DNA of 64,000 nucleotides from assembly GCF_013032005.1 (NCBI RefSeq), contig NZ_WQBE01000001.1, positions 434,001 through 498,000 on the forward strand, given 5' to 3'. Under the pieces are notes generated by a model, which was not told the origin of the DNA, did not search any database, and saw only the letters and a list, made by a program, of their open reading frames with translations. Within the stretch, counting starts at the first letter, position 1. Every line of letters begins with the position of its first letter. Positions 37,064 to 45,850 of this stretch are shown here, piece after piece. A program made the position numbers and the translations under genes. This stretch comes from Ruegeria atlantica. GTDB taxonomy: Bacteria > Pseudomonadota > Alphaproteobacteria > Rhodobacterales > Rhodobacteraceae.

Positions 37064-38409
37064 AGCCGCCCAAACCAACATCCCGCCCGGATAAGGTATC
37101 CCTGTGGCGCTATCTGAAACTGTTCCGCAAGGACCTGTTGTCGGCCCAACCACAGCGCCTGTACCGGGCCTGGATGGCCGAGTTCCGAACGCCGTTCTTT
37201 CGGTCCTACATGATCAACCAGCCCGAGCTTGTAGAAACCGTCCTTAAGCAGCGCCCCGACGATTTCCCGAAATCTGGTCGCATAAGCGAGGGGTTGCGCC
37301 CGTTATTGGGTGACTCGGTCTTTCTGACCAATGGTGAGACCTGGAAACGGCAGCGCCGCATCATCGACCCGGCCTTTGAAGGCGGGCGGTTGAAAGACAC
37401 ATTCCCAGCCATGCTGGAAGCCGCGCAAGCCTGTGTCACGCGGTTGAAAGGGCAAGCGGGGCAGGTGATTGAATGCGAGGAGGTTATCAGCCACGCCGCG
37501 GCTGACGTGATTTTCCGAACGCTCTTCTCAGTTCCGATTGAACATGAAGTAGCCGCGCAGGTTTTCGAAAAGTTCCGAGCCTATCAGCGGCAACAGCCTT
37601 TGTTGAACCTGGCGGCCTTTATTCCAGTAGCGAAGTGGGTGCCCCGGTTGCATGCGCGCAATACACGCAGAAACGCGCAGGATATCCGGGCTTTGATTTC
37701 GCGTCTAATAGCAGAGCGTGCCGATCTGATCGCCACGGGTCAGGCGCCGGACGACTTGGCAACCAAGATCATGACCACACCTGATCCGAAAACCGGTCAT
37801 TGTTTCGACACGCAGGAGATGGTGGATCAGGTCGCCATCTTTTTCCTGGCTGGGCATGAAACCAGTGCATCAGCGCTGGCCTGGACGCTGTATTTGATGG
37901 CGCTTTACCCCGAATGGCAGGAAAAACTAAGCGCTGAGGCGGATACTCTGAATGATCCCAGCTTTAGCGCAGTGTCCAGATTGAAGCTCAGCCGCGATGT
38001 ATTTCGCGAGGCGCTGCGCCTGTACCCTCCGGTACCGATGATGGTGCGCGAGGCGACGTGCCCCGAACAATTCCGGGGGCGGGACATTCCCAAGGGCGCG
38101 CAGATCGTCATCAGCCCCTGGCACCTGCATCGGCAAGAGCGTTTGTGGGATCGACCCGATGATTTCGATCCTACTCGATGGTCTACCGAAAACGGGAAAA
38201 CCTGCCAGCGCCACGCATTTATCCCTTTTTCCGCCGGTCCCCGCGTGTGTACCGGGGCCGGGTTCGCCATGGTCGAAGGGCCATTGCTGTTGTCGATGTT
38301 GTTGCAAAATTTCCGGTTCGAAATGGTTGAAGATCGCACACCAGTGCCAGTGGCGCATCTGACGGTGCGGTCCAAAGATGGCATCTGGCTGCGCGTGGTT
38401 GAGCGCTAA
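37060..38409 (+). CDS. Cytochrome P450
   Basis: A 449-residue P450 beginning with a GTG that overlaps the upstream stop (GTGA). The I-helix oxygen motif is AGHETSAS (about 264-271), the K-helix ExxR is EALR (about 317-320), and the heme ligand is C397 in FSAGPRVCTG. There is no N-terminal anchor, so it is soluble and needs a ferredoxin or similar partner, none of which is adjacent. It resembles bacterial P450s of the CYP3/CYP4-like branch acting on long-chain or terpenoid substrates; the substrate is not predictable. The stop codon overlaps a candidate regulatory site of the downstream aldolase gene. Confidence 0.9.
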   Translation: MKPPKPTSRPDKVSLWRYLKLFRKDLLSAQPQRLYRAWMAEFRTPFFRSYMINQPELVETVLKQRPDDFPKSGRISEGLRPLLGDSVFLTNGETWKRQRRIIDPAFEGGRLKDTFPAMLEAAQACVTRLKGQAGQVIECEEVISHAAADVIFRTLFSVPIEHEVAAQVFEKFRAYQRQQPLLNLAAFIPVAKWVPRLHARNTRRNAQDIRALISRLIAERADLIATGQAPDDLATKIMTTPDPKTGHCFDTQEMVDQVAIFFLAGHETSASALAWTLYLMALYPEWQEKLSAEADTLNDPSFSAVSRLKLSRDVFREALRLYPPVPMMVREATCPEQFRGRDIPKGAQIVISPWHLHRQERLWDRPDDFDPTRWSTENGKTCQRHAFIPFSAGPRVCTGAGFAMVEGPLLLSMLLQNFRFEMVEDRTPVPVAHLTVRSKDGIWLRVVER

Positions 38410-38411
38410 CA
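38398..38411. promoter_or_regulatory. GCGCTAACA-type site upstream of the aldolase gene
   Basis: GTTGAGCGCTAACA matches the palindrome TGTTAGCGCTAACA at 11 of 14 positions, with the right half and centre perfect. It overlaps the P450 stop codon and lies 72 bp before the aldolase ATG. The same GCGCTAAC core occurs upstream of gap, so co-control by a CceR-like regulator is proposed. Confidence 0.4.
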
Positions 38412-38482
38412 CGCTACCATCGCCCGCCGCCTTGCTGTATGCGAGTGCAAAATGCGGAATCATTGTTAAACGGGAAAGTCTT

Positions 38483-39364
38483 ATGTCCAAAGCAGAACAG
38501 CGCGAGCAGATGTCCAACGGCGCGGGTTTCATTGCGGCCCTGGATCAAAGCGGCGGGTCGACGCCTAAGGCGCTGGCTCTTTATGGGGTTGAGGCCTCGG
38601 ACTATAGCTCGGACGAGGAAATGTTCGGTGAAATCCAGAAAATGCGCGCACGCATTATTCTGGCTGACGACTTTACCAAGGACAAAGTGATCGGCGCGAT
38701 CCTGTTCGAACGCACGCTGGGCGAGGAAATCGATGGCCGCAAAGTCGCCGATTACCTGTGGTCGCAGAAAGGTATCGTGCCGTTCCTGAAGATCGACAAG
38801 GGTCTGGAAGATCAGGCCAACGGTGTACAGATGATGAAACCGATTCCTGGCCTGGCGGAAACACTGGCCAAGGTGGATGGCGTGTTCGGCACCAAGGAAC
38901 GCTCGGTGATCCATGAAGCCAACGCCGAAGGAATTGCCGCCGTAGTTGCCCAGCAATTTGACGTCGCGCGCGTGGTTGTTGCCGCAGGCATGGTTCCGAT
39001 TGTCGAGCCCGAAGTGAACATCAATTCCGCCACCAAGGCCGAGGCCGAGGATATTCTGAAGGCCGAAATCCTGAAGAACCTCGATCAACTGGACGAGGGG
39101 CAGGACATCATGCTTAAACTGACCATCCCCACCAATGCCAACCTGTTCGACGAACTGGCCGACCACCCTCGTGTTGTCCGCGTAGTGGCCTTGTCTGGTG
39201 GTTATTCAACCGAGCAAGCCTGTGATCTGCTGAACCAGAACGGCAAGATGATTGCGTCGTTTTCGCGCGCGTTGACCGAAGGGCTGTCCAAACAGCAATC
39301 AGACGCCGAGTTCAATACGGCTCTGGGCGGCAATATCGACAAGATCTTCCGCGCCTCGGTCTAA
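38483..39364 (+). CDS. Fructose-bisphosphate aldolase, class I
   Basis: A 293-residue class I (Schiff-base) aldolase that interconverts fructose 1,6-bisphosphate with dihydroxyacetone phosphate and glyceraldehyde 3-phosphate. Features include FIAALDQSGGSTPKAL (residues 16-31), VPFLKIDKGL (about 98-107), and the lysine in IMLKLTIP (about 210-217), the likely Schiff-base site. Start ATG 38483 has GGGAAAG upstream. It stands between P450 and tag and shares a candidate operator with gap. Confidence 0.92.
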   Translation: MSKAEQREQMSNGAGFIAALDQSGGSTPKALALYGVEASDYSSDEEMFGEIQKMRARIILADDFTKDKVIGAILFERTLGEEIDGRKVADYLWSQKGIVPFLKIDKGLEDQANGVQMMKPIPGLAETLAKVDGVFGTKERSVIHEANAEGIAAVVAQQFDVARVVVAAGMVPIVEPEVNINSATKAEAEDILKAEILKNLDQLDEGQDIMLKLTIPTNANLFDELADHPRVVRVVALSGGYSTEQACDLLNQNGKMIASFSRALTEGLSKQQSDAEFNTALGGNIDKIFRASV

Positions 39365-39370
39365 GAGGCG

Positions 39371-39973
39371 CTATTCCGGCTTGATGAATTCGCGGCGCAT
39401 CTGCGCCGCTTTTTCACGCATGGTACAGCCGATTGCGTGGTCGTTGACCAACCCCATGGCCTGCATGAAAGCAAATACCGTGGTTGGCCCAACAAACTTC
39501 CAACCGCGTTTTTTCAAATCCTTCGACATTGCAATGGACTCGGCCGAGGTTGACGCAGTTTGCGGCGCAGGCGGGTTGTCGGCCTCGTATCGCCACACAT
39601 AAGCGGCCAGAGACCCCTCGGCCACGATAAGGTCCTGCGCGCAGCGGGCGTTGTTGATCACGGCCTCGATCTTGCCGCGATGACGTATGATGCCTTCGTT
39701 CTGTAAGAGACGCTCGATGTCTGCATTAGTAAATGCAGCTACAGCGTTGAAATCGAATTGATTAAACGCTTTGCGAAAATTCTCGCGCTTGTTCAGAATT
39801 GTTCGCCAACTAAGTCCGGACTGAAAGCTTTCAAGGCACAGCTTTTCGAACAATCGCTGATCGTCCGCGACCGGATAGCCCCATTCTTGATCGTGATACT
39901 CAAAGAACTCGGGGGCGGCTTGGCACCAAGCACAGCGCGGTTGTCCATCAGGTCCGGTTACAGTCTTGCTCAT
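39371..39973 (-). CDS. tag: DNA-3-methyladenine glycosylase I
   Basis: A 200-residue Tag-family glycosylase that removes 3-methyladenine from DNA in base excision repair. Features are the zinc-binding RCAWC near residues 13-17, YHDQEWGYPVADDQRLFEKLCLE-type sequence following it, and the C-terminal zinc ligands (GLVNDHAIGC). The product length is standard. It converges with the aldolase gene across 6 bp. It is separated by 57 bp from the ribbon-helix-helix gene behind it. Confidence 0.93.
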   Translation of the reverse strand: MSKTVTGPDGQPRCAWCQAAPEFFEYHDQEWGYPVADDQRLFEKLCLESFQSGLSWRTILNKRENFRKAFNQFDFNAVAAFTNADIERLLQNEGIIRHRGKIEAVINNARCAQDLIVAEGSLAAYVWRYEADNPPAPQTASTSAESIAMSKDLKKRGWKFVGPTTVFAFMQAMGLVNDHAIGCTMREKAAQMRREFIKPE

Positions 39974-40031
39974 ATGATGTACCCCTTTTGTTCCGATCAG
40001 GGTACAGGCAAAGGAAACAGGGTGACAAGCA

Positions 40032-40253
40032 TCAATCGCGGGTGCGGTACCAATTCAGAACATAAACTCGAATGGCTGAAGCTAGACCGATATCGGGGTC
40101 ACGTTCGACGTCAATCTCAGCCGCCAACGCATTTATTGCCATTTCTTTTTCTTTCGAAATGTCGCGAAAGGCTTGCCAGAACTCATCCTCAAGGGACACC
40201 GAAGTACGATGACCTTTCAAAGTCAGTGAGCGTTTGACCGGGCGACCGCTCAT
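40032..40253 (-). CDS. Ribbon-helix-helix domain protein
   Basis: A 73-residue protein with a ribbon-helix-helix layout: a basic N-terminal strand (KRSLTLKGHRTSVSLEDEF, residues 7-25) followed by two helices (WQAFRDISKEKEMAINALAAEI). It matches the small RHH_4-type family common in alphaproteobacteria. Such proteins bind DNA as dimers; its target is unknown. Its ATG overlaps the stop of the DUF4169 gene (ATGA), placing it last in the fumC operon. Confidence 0.8.
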   Translation of the reverse strand: MSGRPVKRSLTLKGHRTSVSLEDEFWQAFRDISKEKEMAINALAAEIDVERDPDIGLASAIRVYVLNWYRTRD

Positions 40254-40426
40254 TCATCCAACTCGTGATTGTCCATGTCGCGGCGCTGTTTGTCCTGTTC
40301 GAACTTGGCCTCGACCTTTTCGACCTTGCTGCGCCCGAATTTGACAGCGTTCTGGTCGGCGCGGGCCTTTTTCTCGGCCCGAGCCTTTGCTTTTCTGTAC
40401 CGGTTCAGATTGACCGGCTTACCCAT
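40250..40426 (-). CDS. DUF4169 family small basic protein
   Basis: A 58-residue protein, [20 protein letters not shown] at its start, highly charged and probably one long helix. It matches DUF4169, a family of unknown function found in alphaproteobacteria, often beside the ribbon-helix-helix gene that follows. Its ATG overlaps the fumC stop by 1 nt (TGATG) and its stop overlaps the next ATG by 4 nt, which strongly supports the short frame as real. Confidence 0.78.
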   Translation of the reverse strand: MGKPVNLNRYRKAKARAEKKARADQNAVKFGRSKVEKVEAKFEQDKQRRDMDNHELDE

Positions 40427-41820
40427 CAGTCTTTCGGGCCGATCATATGTTCGGGGCGGACAACGGCGTCAAAGGTCTCTTCATCCACAAAGCCCAGCGC
40501 GATGGCCTCTTCCTTGAGGGTGGTGCCGTTTTTGTGCGCGGTTTTGGCAACCTTTGTGGCGTTGTCATAGCCAATCGTCGGGGCCAGAGCGGTCACCAGC
40601 ATCAGCGATTCTTTCATCAGCTTGTCGATGCGCGGCTCATTAGCCTTGATGCCCAGCAGCATCCGCTCGGTAAAGCTGTCGGTTGCGTCGCCCAGCAGTT
40701 GAATCGATTGCAGCAGGTTATAGGACATCATCGGGTTATAGACGTTCAGTTGGAAGTGACCTTGCGAACCGGCAAACTTCATCGCTGCGTCATTGCCCAT
40801 GACATGCGCAGCCACTTGGGTCAGCGCCTCGGCCTGTGTTGGGTTCACCTTACCCGGCATGATTGACGAACCAGGTTCGTTTTCCGGCAAGATCAACTCA
40901 CCCAGACCAGAACGTGGGCCGGAACCCAGCAGACGGATGTCGTTGGCGATTTTGTAGCAAGAGCCCGCGATGGTCGCCAAAGCGCCCGACAGGAACACCA
41001 TGGCGTCATGGGCGGCCAGTGCCTCGAACTTGTTCGGTGCGGTGATGAAGGGCAGGCCGGTGATGTCTGCCATGTTCTTGGCCACGGCCTCATCCCAGCC
41101 GTTATGGGTGTTCAGGCCAGTACCAACAGCCGTACCACCTTGCGCCAGTTCATAAATTCCGGGCATCGACGCATGGACACGGGCGATACCCTGACGGATC
41201 TGGTGCGCATAACCGCCAAATTCCTGTTCCAGCGTCAGTGGCGTCGCGTCCTGAGTGTGGGTCCGGCCGATTTTGATGATGCCTGCGAATTCCTTCGCTT
41301 TAGCTTCCAGCGCCGAGGCGAATTTCTCAAGACCCGGCAACAGCACATCGCGCACGCTCATTGCGGTAGCGATATGCATGGCGGTGGGGAAGGTGTCGTT
41401 CGACGATTGACCCATGTTGCAGTGGTCGTTGGGGTGAACTGGCTCTTTCGAACCAATAACGCCGCCCAGGATTTCGATCGCGCGGTTGGCGATCACCTCG
41501 TTCGAGTTCATGTTCGACTGCGTACCCGAACCGGTCTGCCAGACGACCAGAGGAAAATTGTCGTCAAACTTGCCTTCGATCACTTCGCCAGCGGCCTGAA
41601 TGATGGCATCCGCGATCTTTGCATCCAGCTTACCTATGGCTTTGTTTTCCATCGCACAGGCTTTTTTGATCACGCCCAGCGCGCGCACGATGGCAACGGG
41701 TTGCTTTTCCCAACCGATCGGGAAGTTCATGATCGATCGCTGCGTTTGGGCACCCCAATACTTGTCAGAAGGAACCTCCAACGGGCCAAAGCTGTCGGAT
41801 TCGGTGCGGGTCTGAGACAT
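40426..41820 (-). CDS. fumC: Fumarate hydratase, class II
   Basis: A 464-residue iron-independent fumarase of the TCA cycle (fumarate to malate). The superfamily signature [16 protein letters not shown] is near residues 316-331, and the substrate regions [11 protein letters not shown] and [11 protein letters not shown] are intact. The ATG at 41820 is preceded by GGAGTGAC. It heads an operon with DUF4169 and a ribbon-helix-helix protein. The upstream 195-bp region has a small dyad (ATACG-TT-CGTAT, 41838-41849). Confidence 0.96.
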   Translation of the reverse strand: MSQTRTESDSFGPLEVPSDKYWGAQTQRSIMNFPIGWEKQPVAIVRALGVIKKACAMENKAIGKLDAKIADAIIQAAGEVIEGKFDDNFPLVVWQTGSGTQSNMNSNEVIANRAIEILGGVIGSKEPVHPNDHCNMGQSSNDTFPTAMHIATAMSVRDVLLPGLEKFASALEAKAKEFAGIIKIGRTHTQDATPLTLEQEFGGYAHQIRQGIARVHASMPGIYELAQGGTAVGTGLNTHNGWDEAVAKNMADITGLPFITAPNKFEALAAHDAMVFLSGALATIAGSCYKIANDIRLLGSGPRSGLGELILPENEPGSSIMPGKVNPTQAEALTQVAAHVMGNDAAMKFAGSQGHFQLNVYNPMMSYNLLQSIQLLGDATDSFTERMLLGIKANEPRIDKLMKESLMLVTALAPTIGYDNATKVAKTAHKNGTTLKEEAIALGFVDEETFDAVVRPEHMIGPKD

Positions 41821-41960
41821 CTGTCACTCCGTAGTGTATACGTTCGTATGCCATTTACCCGCAACATAGTTGCAGAGCAATCGGCCAGTTGCGCGCACCA
41901 TAAACTTAAGGGTGCCAGAGGTATAGGTGGAAGGGACGGTGAAATTTCTTGTGAAACGCA

Positions 41961-41988
41961 TTGTGCGTGCATACGTGTCCGCTACAAT
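41961..41988 (+). promoter_or_regulatory. Sigma-70-type promoter for the secreted protein at 42016
   Basis: TTGTGC (41961-41966), a 16-bp spacer and TACAAT (41983-41988) give a good -35/-10 pair. Transcription would begin near 41995, leaving a leader of about 20 nt with GGAGG before the GTG start. Confidence 0.55.
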
Positions 41989-42015
41989 AATAGGATCACC
42001 ATATTGGAGGCTCCG

Positions 42016-42579
42016 GTGGGCAAATTGGTTCAGACTTATTTCTTGAAATATATAGTCTTTTCGCTGGGCTTCCTGTTTTTGATCGCATTATCTGGCGTTC
42101 CTGTCCAAGCGGCGGATATTTCGCCTTTTGTCGGCGACTATGTTGGATCTGCAAGTGTTGTCGATGATGACGGTACCGAAACGCCACGCGACATGAGCGT
42201 GTCGATTCACGAGATGAAGAACGGTTTTAATATCAGTTGGACCACAACGACCTACAAGGCGGATGGCCGCATCAAGGAACAGAAATTCTCGATTGATTTC
42301 AAACAGTCCGACCGGGCAGATGTTTTTTCGGCTGCGATGAAACGCAATGTGTTCGGACACGAAGTACCGCTTGACCCGATGCAGGGCGAACCCTTTGTCT
42401 GGGGCCGGATCCAAGGCGATACCCTGACAGTATTTTCGCTGTTTATCGGCGAAACCGGCGACTACGAGTTGCAGCAATTCGACCGAACTCTGGCAGACGG
42501 TGGTCTGGACCTGTCGTTTTCACGGTTCCGCAATGGGGAAAAGTCCCGTTCGGTCGAGACTTTTCTTAAAAAACAATAG
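42016..42579 (+). CDS. Secreted protein of unknown function
   Basis: A 187-residue protein beginning with GTG at 42016 (TTGGAGG upstream at the right distance). The open frame continues further upstream but only as antisense to fumC. A signal peptide or membrane anchor spans residues 12-31, with likely cleavage at VQA-AD. The mature part (FVGDYVGSA at its start, then a beta-rich region) resembles no family I can name with confidence. It has its own promoter and converges with sspB. Confidence 0.7.
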   Translation: MGKLVQTYFLKYIVFSLGFLFLIALSGVPVQAADISPFVGDYVGSASVVDDDGTETPRDMSVSIHEMKNGFNISWTTTTYKADGRIKEQKFSIDFKQSDRADVFSAAMKRNVFGHEVPLDPMQGEPFVWGRIQGDTLTVFSLFIGETGDYELQQFDRTLADGGLDLSFSRFRNGEKSRSVETFLKKQ

Positions 42580-42591
42580 TCTATTGAGCAA

Positions 42592-43050
42592 TTATTTACG
42601 GAAACTATCCAGCGAGACGACCTCAGCATCTTGTTGATCTGCCTCTTCCTCAACCTCGATTGATTCCTCGACGATGGGGTCGGCTTCTTCCTCGTCATCG
42701 GGGCTTTCAAACCGCAAGCCGAATTCGACGGACGGATCGACGAAGGTTTTGATAGCTGCATAAGGGATGTACAGAGGTTCCGGTGCGTCGCCGAAGTTCA
42801 GCGTGATGGCAAAGCCTTCGTCGCCAACCTCTAGATTTTCGAACCAATGCTGCATGACAATTGTCATCTCTTCGGGGTACCGCTCGCGCAGCCAATCAGC
42901 CAGCTCAACGCCATCCTGACGCGTATCAAAGGTGATAAAGAAATGATGCGCTCCAGGCAGGCCATTATCGGCAACGCTGTTCAGAACGGATTTGATGAGC
43001 CCGCGCATCGCGGTGTGCATCAAGTTTCCATAATCGATGTCTTGCGACAT
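42592..43050 (-). CDS. sspB: SspB-family ClpXP adaptor
   Basis: A 152-residue protein of the alphaproteobacterial SspB type. The substrate-binding domain covers residues 1-110 (HHFFITFDTR, LNFGDAPEPLYIPYAAIKTF), and an acidic linker leads to a short C-terminal ClpX-binding tail (EVVSLDSFRK). SspB tethers ssrA-tagged proteins to ClpXP. The gene for the tag RNA, ssrA, is found 3 kb away on the same strand. Length is normal. Confidence 0.9.
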   Translation of the reverse strand: MSQDIDYGNLMHTAMRGLIKSVLNSVADNGLPGAHHFFITFDTRQDGVELADWLRERYPEEMTIVMQHWFENLEVGDEGFAITLNFGDAPEPLYIPYAAIKTFVDPSVEFGLRFESPDDEEEADPIVEESIEVEEEADQQDAEVVSLDSFRK

Positions 43051-43126
43051 GTGTCATCCTCAAAAGTGGTTACCCTCAGCATAGGGGATTTCGACGGAAA
43101 CGAAAGACCGGGTATGCGAGGATTGT

Positions 43127-44380
43127 TCAAAGGAAGTGAATTCCCGTTCCAATCACGGCCATGATGGCCAGAGTCGTTGCCATCCCAAATTTAAACTTAA
43201 AAATCAATAGCCCAGCCAATAGTGTCAGGATCAGAGCGGCAGGATCCAGGCTGGCTGGATCGGGCCTGGGGATGGTCACCGGACCCCATGACTGTTGGGG
43301 AATAGTCTGAAACAGAACGTTCAGGCTGAACCATACTGACAGGTTAAGAATCACACCTACCACAGCGGCAGTAATCCCATGCAGCGCGGCGGACAACCTT
43401 GGACGGGTCGCCAATTGGTCCAGATAGGGGGCGGCCAAAAAAATCCACAGAAAACACGGTACAAATGTGGCCCAAAGGGCGACTGCGCCGGCCGCTATTG
43501 CAAGCGACGCACCGCCGTTGATTTGACCAGTCAACATGGCGACAAACTGTGTCACCAGAATCAACGGTCCCGGGGTCGTTTCGGCCAGACCCAGCGCGTC
43601 GATCATTTGATCTGTGCTGACCCATTGATATTTTTCCACCACAGTCTGGGTCATATAGGCCAGCACTGCATAGGCCCCGCCAAACGTGACAACGGCAAGG
43701 CGAGCAAAGAACCAGCCCAGATCGCTCAACAGTTTTTGTCCCGTCAAGGTCAGTGCCAATAGTGGCCCCAGCCACAAAACCAGCCAAATTGCGGCGGTAC
43801 CGAGCATGCCTTTGACCTTTGGGGCAGGGGGTGCATTTGCGGTATTGACCTCGCCGTTAAAGGTGACAAAGCCCCAGAGTGCTGCCGCAAGGATGATCAG
43901 AGGAAAGGGAAGGTTTAGCGCGAATATAGCAAGAAAACCCAGCCCAGCGATCGCCCGATGCTGTGTGTCGGTCAGAGCTTTGCGCGACAGGTTCCTAAGA
44001 GCCTGAAGAACGATGACAATCACCGTCGCTTTCACACCCAAAAAACCAGCCTGTACCAATGGCAGGTCGCCAAACGCAGCATAGAGCCCAACAAGAACGG
44101 CGATGACAAACGCCCCTGGCAGCACAAACAGGGCACCAGCGATCAACCCGCCGGTCACGCCGCGCAGACGCCAACCCGCATAAGTGGCCAGTTGCATGGC
44201 CTCGGGGCCGGGCAGCAGCATGCACAGGGACAAGGCGCGCAGATAGGCCTGTTCGTCCAGCCACGGGCGTCGCTCGACCAGTTCCTGGTGCATCAGGGAA
44301 ATTTGCGCGGCCGGCCCTCCGAACGACAGCAACCCGATGCGGCCAAACACCCGGACAAGGTCTGATAGGGATGGCGTCAT
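43127..44380 (-). CDS. chrA: Chromate transporter ChrA
   Basis: A 417-residue long-form CHR protein with two homologous halves, each with five to six membrane helices. The conserved FGGPAAQISLMH (residues 20-31) and LPGPEAMQL (near 55-63) in the first half are mirrored by FGGAYAVLAYM and TTPGPLILV in the second. It exports chromate, probably driven by the proton gradient. Its ATG overlaps the stop of the ChrB fusion gene by 4 nt, so they form one operon. Confidence 0.93.
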   Translation of the reverse strand: MTPSLSDLVRVFGRIGLLSFGGPAAQISLMHQELVERRPWLDEQAYLRALSLCMLLPGPEAMQLATYAGWRLRGVTGGLIAGALFVLPGAFVIAVLVGLYAAFGDLPLVQAGFLGVKATVIVIVLQALRNLSRKALTDTQHRAIAGLGFLAIFALNLPFPLIILAAALWGFVTFNGEVNTANAPPAPKVKGMLGTAAIWLVLWLGPLLALTLTGQKLLSDLGWFFARLAVVTFGGAYAVLAYMTQTVVEKYQWVSTDQMIDALGLAETTPGPLILVTQFVAMLTGQINGGASLAIAAGAVALWATFVPCFLWIFLAAPYLDQLATRPRLSAALHGITAAVVGVILNLSVWFSLNVLFQTIPQQSWGPVTIPRPDPASLDPAALILTLLAGLLIFKFKFGMATTLAIMAVIGTGIHFL

Positions 44381-45192
44381 GATTTGCGATCCGTTAGCCA
44401 GTCGTGACCCTCGTCAAACGCGTCCCGCGCCCAGCGGTACAGCGCGTCATACAAGTGCAGCCCTGCCTCGAGGTTTTGGTGATCGTCGCGGTATTGACGT
44501 GACAAGCCGACAGAGATCGCCAATAGCCCGGCGGCTTCGGGGGCGAGATCATGGCGATTGGTGTCGGCGGCCCGAACGACCGTGGCTAATCGGTCAAGCG
44601 CGGGCATGTGCAGCTGAAACTCGACCAGCATGGTGTCAAAGGTGCAGCGATCCTGTCTGTGGGACCAGAACGTATCTTCGATATCGAATGGTGTCGCATC
44701 GAAGGCTTGAGCGGTGGCTTCAACCTCTGGCGGGGCTACGAACAAGAACTGCGCATCGGGATCGACGAAGCGGCGGATCAGCCATGGGCAGGCGATCCGG
44801 TCGATCTTGGGCCGGTGGCGCGTAACCCAAACGGATCGGCCATCATCCCGCCTTGGCACAACCGAGGCCGGTATCCTTGGCGCATCCGCCATGTCGCGCC
44901 AACCGTACATCCCGCCTTCCAGAAATTCGGCTTCACATCCCTTGCTGCGCAGCCAGGACACGACGCCTTGGCTGAGCTTCTTGCCTTTCTGGCAAATGAC
45001 GACGGCGTTGCGATTGCCAATTCGGTGGGCAATCCCGTCGATATCCATGGCAGGATGGCGAACGGAACCGGGGATCAGATACGGGTCGGCCTCAAAATCC
45101 TCATCCAGACATATGTCGACCAAAACCGGAGTCTGTGGCGTTCCGATTAGGCGCATCAGCTGTTTAGGTGTAATTGAATTGGGCGCAGGCAT
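44377..45192 (-). CDS. Rhodanese-ChrB fusion protein (chromate resistance)
   Basis: A 271-residue protein from the ATG at 45192 (AGGAGA upstream). The N-terminal 110 residues are a rhodanese-like domain with a candidate active-site Cys67 in VICQKGKKLSQG. The C-terminal part from about residue 118 (WVTRHRPKIDRIACPWLIRRFVDP) is the ChrB C-terminal domain. ChrB proteins modulate chromate resistance with ChrA. The replacement of the usual ChrB N-terminal regulator domain by a rhodanese suggests a role in thiol or sulfate-analogue chemistry rather than DNA binding. Confidence 0.85.
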   Translation of the reverse strand: MPAPNSITPKQLMRLIGTPQTPVLVDICLDEDFEADPYLIPGSVRHPAMDIDGIAHRIGNRNAVVICQKGKKLSQGVVSWLRSKGCEAEFLEGGMYGWRDMADAPRIPASVVPRRDDGRSVWVTRHRPKIDRIACPWLIRRFVDPDAQFLFVAPPEVEATAQAFDATPFDIEDTFWSHRQDRCTFDTMLVEFQLHMPALDRLATVVRAADTNRHDLAPEAAGLLAISVGLSRQYRDDHQNLEAGLHLYDALYRWARDAFDEGHDWLTDRKS

Positions 45193-45320
45193 AGCATGTC
45201 TCCTGTTTTTGGCGGATACATGCGAAACTTGGGCTGGCGCCTCACGGGGCGTTCGCAATCTTACCCCATGATCTTTGCTTACGGCTAAGCGCCAAAGGGG
45301 TCAAGATTGCCTGAACCGTG

Positions 45321-45752
45321 TTACACCCAATCGAGCCTTTGACCTGTCATGCAGACAGGCAAGGTGTCTTGCGGAAACTGCCCGAGTTGTTCGAACAAAG
45401 AAATGAAGTCGAATTGGTTATAAGCCTCGACCATGCGACCGTCCTTGACCCGCGCGAACACGCTGCCAGTGGCCATTAGCGGGGCGCCATTGTCGGCCCG
45501 CGTCGTGCTGACATGCAAAATGGCAGAAACCCAGTCCCCATCTTCGACGATCTTTGGAATTTCGACCTTGATGTCCCCAAGAACGTGACGAAACGCCATG
45601 ACCAGATCGCGGAAATCATCCGCGCCGACCTGCATTTCGGGGATCAACCCTTCGGCCATCGTATCAGCGCTAAAATACTGATTTATCGCATCAAGGTTCC
45701 CGTTTTCCCAAACCTCGGAATACCATCCTTTGACGACATCTGTATGGGACAT
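45321..45752 (-). CDS. SnoaL/NTF2-like protein (ester cyclase family)
   Basis: A 143-residue protein with the SnoaL-type cone fold pattern: MSHTDVVKGWYSEVWENGN at the start, ADDFRDLVMAFRHVLGD in the middle and RMVEAYNQFDFISLFEQLG near the end. These proteins act as isomerases or ligand-binding proteins with little sequence constraint, so the reaction cannot be given. AAAGGAGAG precedes the ATG. It is separated by 128 bp from the chromate operon and by about 100 bp from ssrA, both on the same strand. Confidence 0.8.
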   Translation of the reverse strand: MSHTDVVKGWYSEVWENGNLDAINQYFSADTMAEGLIPEMQVGADDFRDLVMAFRHVLGDIKVEIPKIVEDGDWVSAILHVSTTRADNGAPLMATGSVFARVKDGRMVEAYNQFDFISLFEQLGQFPQDTLPVCMTGQRLDWV

Positions 45753-45850
45753 CCCGACTCTCCTTTTTCTGTCGGGGTCAGCATGAGACCAAAGGGTGAA
45801 TAAATTCTGAACGTGAACAAGATCAGGGTTAAACAGCAGACATTAGGGAG

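Noticed and set aside
41008-42015. Upstream extension of the secreted protein gene to 41008
   Set aside because: The extension is antisense to fumC; a GTG at 42016 with GGAGG and a promoter upstream explains the real gene.
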